NCBI GenBank assembly: GCA_030037185.1
Contig: JASHRR010000672.1
Location: 1-5,543, forward strand
DNA from: Xanthobacteraceae bacterium
Lineage (GTDB): Bacteria; Pseudomonadota; Alphaproteobacteria; Rhizobiales; Xanthobacteraceae
Direction: 5' to 3'
Length of the DNA stretch: 5,543 bases
Shown: one piece after another, positions 1 through 5,543 of the stretch
Position numbering within the stretch: position 1 is the stretch's first letter
How the letters are laid out: the number at the start of each line of letters is the position of its first letter
The notes under the pieces: model-generated
Told to the model about the DNA's origin: nothing
Database searches by the model: none
What the model saw: the letters and a program-made list of their open reading frames with translations, nothing else
Position numbers and translations under genes: made by a program

Positions 1-681
1 AACATGATCAATGCGACGCTTTATGAGCGACTCGGCTACAATTTCATCCGCGACATAGCGCCGATCGCAACGATCGGGCGCGGAACGCTGGTGATGGAGG
101 TCAATCCGTCGCTGCCTGTCAAAACCGTGCCGGAGTTCATCGCCTACGCCAAGGCCAATCCGGGCCGTATCAATATGGCTTCTGGCGGTAATGGCACCTC
201 GCCCCATGTATCAGGCGAGCTGTTCAAGATGATGGCCGGAGTCGACATGGTGCACGTGCCCTATCGCGGCGTCGCGCAGGCGATTACCGACCTCATTGGT
301 GGGCAGGTGCAGGTGATGTTCGACACCACTGCGGCCTCGATCGGTTACATCAGAACCGGCCAGTTGCGTCCGTTGGGGGTGACGTCCGCGGTGCGGTTGC
401 AAGCGCTCCTCGGGGTTCCGGCGATTGCAGAATTCGTACCCGGTTACGAGGCGAGTGCGCTCAACGGCATCGGCGCCCCTGTGGGTACGCCGGCCGAAAT
501 CATCGATCTCCTCAATCGCGAAATCAACGCCGGCCTCGCCGATGTTACGATCCGGGCACGGCTCGATGATCTTGGCATCATCGTACTGGCAGGCTCGCCG
601 ACTGATTTCGTCAAGCTGATTGCCGCGGAAACCGCAAAATGGTCCAAGGTAGTCAAGTCCACCGGCATCAGGGCGGAGTAG
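1..681 (+). CDS. Bug/TctC-family periplasmic solute-binding protein, 5' end missing
   Basis: The reading frame is open from the first base of the window and ends at TAG 679-681; about 226 residues are visible. Full-length Bug proteins have roughly 320-330 residues, so about 100 N-terminal residues (signal peptide and first part of lobe 1) lie upstream. The ATG at 4 is internal, because the residues around it (INATLYERLGYNFIRDIAP) are the conserved mid-protein segment of the family. Other family marks are VNPSLPVKTVPEFIAYAKAN, an NMASGGNGTSPH segment, VPYRG, DLIGGQVQVMFD, and the C-terminal GAPVGTPAEIIDLLNREIN. Members of this family bind small organic acids in the periplasm. Some deliver them to the TctAB permease, but many, especially in Burkholderiales and Bradyrhizobium, are orphans. 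The substrate cannot be read from the sequence. No tctA or tctB is visible, and the downstream neighbour is convergent. Family assignment is secure; ligand is unknown. Confidence 0.93.
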   Translation, partial: NMINATLYERLGYNFIRDIAPIATIGRGTLVMEVNPSLPVKTVPEFIAYAKANPGRINMASGGNGTSPHVSGELFKMMAGVDMVHVPYRGVAQAITDLIGGQVQVMFDTTAASIGYIRTGQLRPLGVTSAVRLQALLGVPAIAEFVPGYEASALNGIGAPVGTPAEIIDLLNREINAGLADVTIRARLDDLGIIVLAGSPTDFVKLIAAETAKWSKVVKSTGIRAE

Positions 682-817
682 AAAAGACACGCCGCTGGCG
701 GTCGCAGAGCTTCGCTCCTACCAGGTGCTGTCTCAAGGACGCGTGGGTCCGACACGGCATCGAGAAATTTTGGTCTTCAGTCCGACGCAGCGGGGTAGCG
801 ATGTTATCACGACACCG

Positions 818-1630
818 GATACCCAGTCCGACTTAGCCCACCGGTACTTGTCCATTATCGCGGTTTAGATCGGTGGGCGGCTTCTGATCACTCGCCAGCA
901 GTGGTCGATATTCGATGCCGCCGATCTCGTCCTTGAAGGTGCGTTTGGCCTTGGCGACGATTGCTGGATTTTCAGGCATTCCACGATCGCAGCCGCCGTC
1001 ACTTTGGCACCAGCGACTGCGCCTTTGTGATCAATCGAGGTGGCGAGAGGAACGCCGGCGGCCCAATGGTGGAAGTTGATGTGCGGACGCTCGCCGGAAA
1101 ATAGAACTTCACCATCGGTACTTCCCAGGAGATGTCGCCGGCATCATTGGCGGCAGGCTTCTGCACCGCTGGACCTTTCAGTCCGTCGATCGTGTGCTTA
1201 AGCCCTTCGACCGGGACCTTCGGCACGCGCGAGTTCGTCCTCCTCCTTGGTCCAGGGCCGGGACGCCGACCCTTTCGATCCCGCGCTGGAAAAGCTCAGC
1301 GCGCGTGCGATTGCCGCGCACCGGCCACACCGCGCTGAGCACGTCGACCGAAACGTGTTTGTCATGAGCGCCGCGCCCTCGGCGATCTTTTTGCCTGCTC
1401 GAACAAATTGAGCTTTCCGCACTGGAGTCGCAAAAACATCCACCATACGGCAGCGGTGCGCGGGATCACGTTCGGCTGGTCGCCCCCATTGGTGATGACG
1501 CGCAGCGCCCGCGTGGTTGGCGTCATGTGCTCGCGAGCCCCATGTCCATGAGCACGACGCGTCGAGCGCGGCCCTTCCACGGCGCGACACCCGCATGCGC
1601 AGTCTCACCACGGAAGGTGAAGCTCGCCCA
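818..1630 (-). pseudogene. Decayed AbgB-like M20 amidohydrolase (C-terminal half, many frameshifts)
   Basis: Reading the minus strand and switching frames gives a nearly continuous C-terminal half of an AbgB-type (p-aminobenzoyl-glutamate hydrolase subunit B-like) M20 peptidase. Pieces in order: SFTFRGETAHAGVAPWKGR (about 1624-1568, start of the dimerisation domain); ALDA; VLMDMGLA; EHMTPTTRALRVITNGGD followed by QPNVIPRTAAVWWMF (about 1530-1440); KKIAEGAALMTNT; KHVSVDVLSAVWPVRGNRT; WTKEEDELAR; VPKVPVEGLKHTID; NDAGDISWEVPMVKFYFPA (about 1145-1090); HINFHHWAAG with the expected HH pair; AVAGAKVTAAAIVECL; NPAIVAKAKRTFKDEIGG; and IMDKYRWAKSDW (ends about 820). Each junction needs a one- or two-base shift, about eleven in all. 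The catalytic N-terminal half is absent: homology stops near 1630, about 100 bases after the MFS stop. It lies downstream of the permease in the same direction, so it was probably the operon's hydrolase. It is non-functional as read. Assignment to AbgB-like M20 is from recognised motifs; the exact substrate is unknown. Confidence 0.82.
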
Positions 1631-1731
1631 CACCAGCCGCCGAGCAGCGTGATGAACAATGAAAGTTGCTCCAAAGTTACAGAACTGGGAATTCCCTGAG
1701 GTCGAGTATAGGTGGACCTTGTGGGGGAGCA

Positions 1732-3057
1732 TCAGCCGGCGGTTTTGATCGGGCTCATCGCCGGCTCCGCTTTCACAACTGAGCTCATACGGAACGCCAC
1801 TAGAGTAGCCACCAAACCGCAGGCAGCAGCAAACATCAGCCACACCCCGGCCACGGCGCGATTGTCGGTGACGTAGATCAGATACGTGCTTATAGCGGGG
1901 GTGAACCCGCCAAACAGCGCAGTGGCGAGGCTGTAGGCTACGGAAAAGCCCGCTGTGCGCACATGCAGCGGCACGATCTCGATCAATGTGACCACCATCG
2001 CGCCGTTGTAGCTGGCGTAGATGAACGAGAGCCACAGCTCGACCGCAAGCAGCCTGGCAAAGGAAGGCGCGCCGACCAGCCACAATAGTGCGGGATAGGC
2101 GGTCAAGATCATCAACGTCGTGAACGTGATCAGCACCGGCTGTCGACCGATGCGGTCGGAGACCGCGCCCATTACCGGGAGCCAGAATAGATTGGAGATG
2201 CCAACGCATAGCGTCACTATAAGGGTGTCGATATTGCTGAGTTTGAGGACCTCGCGGCCATAGGTCGGGGTGTATGCGGTAATGAAGTAGAACGAAACCG
2301 TGGTCATAGTCACCAGCAGCATGCCGATGATGACGATCGGCCAGTTTTGTCCGAGCCGCAGCAGGATTTCCCGGGGCTTGGGATGGTTGGTTGCGTGACG
2401 GCGCTGCTCGAACTGCTCGGTTTCCTCCAGCGAGCGTCGGAGGATGAACAGGAGCGGAATGATCAGGCAGCCGATGAGGAAGGGAATGCGCCAGCCCCAA
2501 ACCAGCATCGACTCGGGAGGGATGATCTCGCTCAGCAGCACACCAAGGAGCGCGACGAAGACCACCGCGACCTGCTGGCTGGCGGACTGCCAGCTGACGT
2601 AAAAGCCTTTATTTCCCGGGGCCGCGATTTCGGCCAGATACACCGAGACACCGCCGAGCTCGACGCCCGCAGAGAAACCCTGGATCAGCCGCCCAATCAC
2701 CACGATGAGAGGCGCCAAGGCGCCGAGCGTCGCATAGCCTGGAACCAAAGCGATGGTTATCGTTCCGATGGCCATGAGCCCGAGGGTCAGCATCAGTCCG
2801 GCGCGGCGTCCGTAGTGGTCAATGTAAGTGCCGAGGAAAATCCCGCCCAGCGGGCGCATCAAGAAGCCGGCCCCGAAGGTCATGAAGGCCAGCATGAGCT
2901 GGGCAAACTCGCTACCAGTGGGAAAGAACGCTCTTCCGATCGCGGTCGCGTAGTAACCGAAGACGAAAAAGTCGTACATCTCAAGAAAGTTTCCACTCGC
3001 AACGCGCACAATGGACCAGATCGTCTTTCGCCTGTCAGAACTCGTCATTGTCCTCAT
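1732..3057 (-). CDS. MHS-family MFS transporter, citrate/tricarballylate:H+ symporter type
   Basis: Intact 441-residue inner-membrane permease with about twelve hydrophobic segments. The N-terminal region (residues 19-75: [34 protein letters not shown]) is typical of the metabolite:H+ symporter branch that holds CitA/CitH and TcuC. MFS motif A lies at about 68-87 ([17 protein letters not shown]), with a second copy at about 297-309 ([13 protein letters not shown]). [15 protein letters not shown] is at 122-136. Residues 155-167 ([13 protein letters not shown]) and [10 protein letters not shown] are also characteristic. The likely role is proton-coupled uptake of a di- or tricarboxylate; citrate is the closest known type, but the substrate is inferred. 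The ATG at 3057 is preferred because GAGGA (3066-3062) lies four bases upstream. An ATG three codons later has GAGGA only two bases away. The start is 26 bases after the truncated solute-binding ORF, which suggests co-transcription. No frameshift is seen, in contrast to its neighbours. Confidence 0.93.
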   Translation of the reverse strand: MRTMTSSDRRKTIWSIVRVASGNFLEMYDFFVFGYYATAIGRAFFPTGSEFAQLMLAFMTFGAGFLMRPLGGIFLGTYIDHYGRRAGLMLTLGLMAIGTITIALVPGYATLGALAPLIVVIGRLIQGFSAGVELGGVSVYLAEIAAPGNKGFYVSWQSASQQVAVVFVALLGVLLSEIIPPESMLVWGWRIPFLIGCLIIPLLFILRRSLEETEQFEQRRHATNHPKPREILLRLGQNWPIVIIGMLLVTMTTVSFYFITAYTPTYGREVLKLSNIDTLIVTLCVGISNLFWLPVMGAVSDRIGRQPVLITFTTLMILTAYPALLWLVGAPSFARLLAVELWLSFIYASYNGAMVVTLIEIVPLHVRTAGFSVAYSLATALFGGFTPAISTYLIYVTDNRAVAGVWLMFAAACGLVATLVAFRMSSVVKAEPAMSPIKTAG

Positions 3058-3083
3058 TTTGTCCTCAGTATTGCGGCGATGAA

Positions 3084-3524
3084 CTAATCTAGACCACGGC
3101 GGCGCACTGTTCCTGCGGCATTATTGCTTGCAAAAAGCACATTCGGTGGCGCGACCAGCCGGACGACCGGTGCGAAATCATTCAACACGTCGTATTGAAG
3201 CGAACAGAAGGCGCCGTTCAGCACATTCGTGCCGATGGTACCGATGCTGATCGTATAACCATCGGACCGCGCACGGGCGGCTCGGCCAGTGCCGATGCCC
3301 CCGTCCGCTGCGCCGACGTTTTCGATGATGATGCGTTGTCCAAGCGCGTTTCTCATTGCGTTCGGCCACGGGTTGCCCGACAACGGAGGTGATCCCGCCC
3401 GCAGCATACGGCGCATCGTGATCGATTTCGATGGATAGGTCTGCGCTCTTGCGACGCGCGAGACGGCCGGCCACGCGACACTAAACGCGGCCAAGCGCAG
3501 GAATTTCCGACGTGCAAGTTTCAT
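3084..3524 (-). pseudogene. Truncated, internally frameshifted Bug-family solute-binding protein
   Basis: The start at ATG 3524 has ACGAGGG four bases upstream (3535-3529). The open frame encodes 146 residues against about 325 for a complete Bug protein. Residues 1-28 form an export signal with a Tat-like RRKFLRLA box and likely cleavage after ARA. The mature part begins with YPSKSITM, then residues 38-57 make no family sense. Reading that stretch one frame over gives PYAAGGITSVVGQPVAER, the conserved ligand-pocket segment. The original frame resumes with MRNALGQRIIIENVGAADGG and continues through GRAARARSDGYTISIGTIGT and SLQYDVLNDFAP. So one base was lost near 3412 and one gained near 3357. 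Homology stops at VLFAS (about 3127), after which 13 unrelated residues lead to TAG: more than half of the protein, including lobe 2, is gone. It sits between the exported protein and the permease in the same direction. It is very unlikely to bind ligand. Confidence 0.85.
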
Positions 3525-3576
3525 CGCGCCCTCGTGCAGACCGCGTACATCAATGTCATCGAGAGCAAGCCGCCGC

Positions 3577-4527
3577 TTAGAAATCCGGCTTGTTCGCGCG
3601 TGGGACCTCGGTGTCCTTTCCGGCATAGTATTCATGCATATTCTCGGCGCAGACAAACTCATCCCAATCGGTCACCAAAGGGTGCCGATACGTTATGGTC
3701 GCCGACCAGGGGGTTGTGAAGGCGCCGGCATCCTCGACGGTGAAATGGAGCTGCAGCCCTTTGCCCTTGTAGTTGGGATCGGGCGCAAAGCCTGCTCCGG
3801 GTCCGGGCAGTCGAAAATTCTCCCTTGCGCCGCGTTCTTGCGCTTCTTTCGCAGCTTCGTAATCGAGGAGCCGATAACGTTCCACCACGTGCAAAGCTTC
3901 TGTGTACGGCGTGCCAAACTGATCGACCACGGCTAGCGGTCGGTCGGCCTTGATCCCAACCGTATCTACCACCAAAGTGTCGCCCTCGTAGTGGCCGACG
4001 GAATCCCCATACCAGGACGGTGTCACCTGCGCGGGATGAGGCTGATTCATGCGGACGCGGCGGACCTGATTGTCGTCGTGGTAGATGATCGTGATCCTAC
4101 CCGGCTCTTCGAGCATCTGCATTCCAAAATTCCAGAAAATGAATGGGACGGCTTCGGGGTAACACTGGCTGCTCGGGAGCGGGGTGCTGACGCCGCTCAA
4201 CTCGCCTTCGTGGTTCTTCTTCACAACTTCAGCCGCCCAGGGCTTCAAGATGGGATTGCTGTAATCACCGAGATACAGGTTCGGATTGCTTACGAGAGGA
4301 GCCTCCGTACCCGGCGGGAGCGGGCCATCTGTACCAAAAGCTTGTTTCACTCTGGATTTGTTCAGCACTGGCCCCGGCCCCGACAGCGGCGGTTCGAAGG
4401 TGCAACAGAATGGATAGCCCCACGTGCCGGAGAAATCCGGGATTGGGGCCCTCCCTTGGCTCGGCTCCTGTGCGAACGCCGCCGATGAGAATAGGGCTGC
4501 GATCGTGGCGACGATCAATGTCCGCAT
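3577..4527 (-). CDS. Exported protein of unknown function, 316 residues
   Basis: I do not recognise a characterised function. The start at ATG 4527 is chosen because GGGAGGA lies six bases upstream and the first 19 residues (MRTLIVATIAALFSSAAFA) form a clean Sec signal peptide with cleavage before QEP. An ATG 23 codons upstream lacks both features. The mature protein has about 297 residues, is rich in aromatic residues and prolines, and has four cysteines (C41, C42, C122, C293), so disulfides are possible in the periplasm. Recognisable stretches are DFSGTWGYPFCCTFEPP (31-47), a central block GDSVGHYEGDTLVVDTVGI (174-192) followed by EALHVVERYRLLD (210-222), and CAENMHEYY near the end. The central GxxEGDTLVVDT...VERYR pattern is, from memory, shared by a widespread uncharacterised secreted family in soil bacteria. 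No membrane segment beyond the signal is seen. It is the first gene of the leftward series, 52 bases before the broken binding-protein gene, so a role with the same substrate is possible but only inferred. Confidence 0.85.
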   Translation of the reverse strand: MRTLIVATIAALFSSAAFAQEPSQGRAPIPDFSGTWGYPFCCTFEPPLSGPGPVLNKSRVKQAFGTDGPLPPGTEAPLVSNPNLYLGDYSNPILKPWAAEVVKKNHEGELSGVSTPLPSSQCYPEAVPFIFWNFGMQMLEEPGRITIIYHDDNQVRRVRMNQPHPAQVTPSWYGDSVGHYEGDTLVVDTVGIKADRPLAVVDQFGTPYTEALHVVERYRLLDYEAAKEAQERGARENFRLPGPGAGFAPDPNYKGKGLQLHFTVEDAGAFTTPWSATITYRHPLVTDWDEFVCAENMHEYYAGKDTEVPRANKPDF

Positions 4528-4533
4528 GATTAT

Positions 4534-4540
4534 TCCTCCC
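4534..4540 (-). promoter_or_regulatory. Strong ribosome binding site of the 316-residue exported protein
   Basis: Read on the minus strand this is GGGAGGA, six bases (ATAATC) before ATG 4527. It decides the start against the longer in-frame ATG at 4596, which has no comparable site and would bury the signal peptide. In the 190 bases between this start and the intron no clear -35/-10 pair could be assigned. Confidence 0.75.
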
Positions 4541-4711
4541 GTTAGCCCGGCGGCCAAGTCAATCATGGAATTTTGAATGTCGCCCACCGCAGGCACAAAC
4601 CGCCGTTTGCTTCACAGGACTCCGGCACGCCCCGCTGGCAGCTCAGGATTGAACTTTACACCGAATTTTCTGCGCGTTCGAAGGGAAATGGATCGACCGC
4701 TTTTGGCCCCC

Positions 4712-4717
4712 CTCTGC
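4712..4717 (+). other. Candidate IBS1 (last six 5'-exon bases before the intron)
   Basis: The hexamer CTCTGC directly precedes the proposed intron start GTGCGAC at 4718. It is perfectly complementary to GCAGAG at 4991-4996. Exact pairing of the exon end with a loop in ribozyme domain I is how group II introns choose their insertion and splice site. The pairing is seen directly; its role is inferred from position. Confidence 0.7.
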
Positions 4718-4947
4718 GTGCGACAGGAAATCTGGCAAAGAACAGGAGGTGAAAGTCCGGAGCAGCCAGCAAGGCTGCAGATCTAGGAGGTGGGAGACCT
4801 CTGCCGTCAATTGCCCATTCGGACGGCTAGCATATCCGATGCGCGGGGAGGTAACGAACCGCGTTCTGCTCGGACATAAACGCCACGGCCGCACTGGAAT
4901 CCAGAGTGGACGCCGGCGGTGGGAACGACTTGGGTGGCAGCAAACTG

Positions 4948-4954
4948 GGAGGCC
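4948..4954 (+). other. Tentative EBS2
   Basis: GGAGGCC can pair with GGCCCCC at 4705-4711, just upstream of IBS1, in six of seven positions with one A-C mismatch. It lies about 37 bases 5' of EBS1, which is the usual order and spacing. The imperfect match and the G/C-rich composition make chance pairing possible. Confidence 0.4.
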
Positions 4955-4990
4955 TGAACATTAGTGAATGACTGCAGCCGCGTACCAACC

Positions 4991-4996
4991 GCAGAG
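4991..4996 (+). other. Candidate EBS1 in intron domain I
   Basis: GCAGAG is followed by TGAAACACAGG, at intron positions 274-279. It is the exact reverse complement of the six exon bases 4712-4717. Order and distance from the 5' end fit the domain I guide loop of bacterial group II introns. A hexamer match alone could be chance; the combination with the GTGCGAC boundary makes it persuasive. Confidence 0.7.
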
Positions 4997-5358
4997 TGAA
5001 ACACAGGATCTAGGTATGACGCATGAGCCGAGCGGTGAGGACTGGGTAATGCCGGTCTAAGTCGTGCACGTTACGTCTTCCCAAGAGGTAACACCTCGAG
5101 GGTGCGAAGGGGCGCTCGGTCATGACGGGCAGTCGGGGTGTCGCTCATGCCGGACTCTGTGCCGGCGTAATTAGACGACACACGGCTGCCGAACTTGCGC
5201 GCCCAGGGCGTACGGGAGTGAGCGCTTAAGCCACGGCGAGTCGGGGAAGGTCGGACAGGGACATGGTATCGCCAACCGGACTCGCCAGATACGACCGTCC
5301 GGGATGACACGGGGGGGGCGTACGGAAAGCTAAACGGCACGTAAAGCGGAAACGCCGA

Positions 5359-5532
5359 TAGCGTCAGGAGGGCAGGAGAGGAGGATGGTCATGTGATCCG
5401 AAACCTTTCGTAGTGATCCAGAGGGTTCGACACCCTCCCGGTAAAGGCCAGCCAGCCGGCCGGAAGCCAGCCTTGCGCGTGAGTGGCAACACAAAACGCG
5501 TAGCGTCAGGATGCCAGGAAAGGAGAATGACG
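5359..5532 (+). repeat. Two imperfect 32-base direct repeats inside the intron
   Basis: Positions 5359-5390 and 5501-5532 align without gaps at 25 of 32 bases. They share an identical first 11 bases (TAGCGTCAGGA) and a purine-rich CAGGA-AGGAG-ATG core. The copies start 142 bases apart. In the first copy the ATG runs into a stop after three codons; in the second the ATG at 5527 stays open to the window end. They may be a duplicated ribozyme or leader module, or two alternative translation-start regions. Confidence 0.5.
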
Positions 5533-5543
5533 AACAATCTGAA

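Larger units (their letters stand above)
4718..5543 (+). mobile_element. Group II intron, 5' ribozyme region (3' part beyond window)
   Basis: There is no credible coding frame, but features of a bacterial group II intron are present. The 5' end GTGCGAC fits the GUGYG consensus. Near it is AGGAGGTGAAAGTCC, a phrase common near the start of bacterial introns. Compact perfect hairpins follow: 4762-4767/4773-4778 (GCAGCC/GGCTGC), 4787-4791/4797-4801 (GAGGT/ACCTC), 4803-4808/4822-4827 (GCCGTC/GACGGC), a nested pair 4835-4846 with 4859-4874, and 5085-5089/5093-5097 (GAGGT/ACCTC). An EBS1 at intron position 274 matches the exon end, close to where EBS1 falls in well-studied introns. A self-splicing, retrotransposing RNA is implied, with the reverse transcriptase/maturase encoded in domain IV. 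That gene is not visible within 826 bases, so the 5' non-coding part is long. ATGs at 5511 and 5527 stay open to the window edge, and either could begin the maturase, but eleven or fewer codons cannot decide. No structural class is assigned. Confidence 0.82.

Noticed and set aside
682..817. Possible bidirectional terminator between the convergent genes
   Set aside because: Only weak stems (for example GGAC/GTCC at about 737-750) without a T tract were found.
1687..1696. Perfect palindrome GGGAATTCCC after the permease
   Set aside because: Ten bases with no loop and no T tract fit neither a terminator nor a clear operator; chance is adequate.
1523..2500. 325-codon minus-strand open frame overlapping the permease
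   Set aside because: Most of it is an out-of-frame reading of the permease gene. Only its last 35 or so codons are meaningful, as the first piece of the hydrolase remnant.
2347..3087. 246-codon open frame on the + strand
   Set aside because: It is wholly antisense to the well-supported MFS permease. Its composition is extremely rich in charged residues and glutamine, typical of a shadow of membrane-protein codons.
3084..3524. The two Bug genes as halves of one gene split by rearrangement
   Set aside because: The remnant runs through the LNDFAP region, which overlaps the FIRDIAP region present at the start of the left gene. The two are also on opposite strands, so they are separate family members.
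5071..5340. 89-codon open frame on the minus strand inside the intron region
   Set aside because: It lies antisense to structured ribozyme sequence, is rich in R, S, P and T as expected for GC-rich shadow frames, and has no recognisable domain.

Overview
The window looks like accessory or catabolic DNA from a GC-rich alphaproteobacterium, probably Bradyrhizobium- or Rhodopseudomonas-like. This is an inference from the base composition, from two Bug-type periplasmic solute-binding proteins close together, and from the style of the citrate-type MHS permease. No taxonomic marker gene is present.

Layout. Positions 1-681 (+) hold the C-terminal two thirds of a Bug/TctC-type solute-binding protein that begins before the window. 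It converges on a leftward gene series occupying 4527 down to about 818. In transcription order this series is: an intact exported protein of unknown function (4527-3577); a Bug-type solute-binding protein gene that is truncated and internally frameshifted (3524-3084); an intact MHS-family major facilitator transporter of the citrate/tricarballylate type (3057-1732); and the C-terminal half of an AbgB-like M20 amidohydrolase shredded by about eleven frameshifts (about 1630-818). Gaps of 52 and 26 bases, each gene after the first having its own ribosome binding site, suggest one operon for uptake and hydrolysis of a small carboxylate or amide-linked compound. Its binding protein and hydrolase are now broken, while the permease and the exported protein remain open.

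Right part. From 4718 to the window end there is no convincing protein gene. This stretch reads as the 5' ribozyme part of a bacterial group II intron on the + strand. It starts GTGCGAC, is rich in short perfect hairpins, and carries a six-base sequence at 4991-4996 exactly complementary to the last six bases before the proposed splice site (IBS1/EBS1). A candidate EBS2 lies about 40 bases upstream of EBS1. The reverse transcriptase/maturase and the 3' end lie beyond the window. The intron sits head to head with the leftward operon, 190 bases upstream of its first start codon.

No tRNA, rRNA, CRISPR array, transposase or convincing rho-independent terminator was seen. The main points of interest are the intron boundary with its exon-recognition pairing, and the patchwork of intact and decayed genes in the operon.
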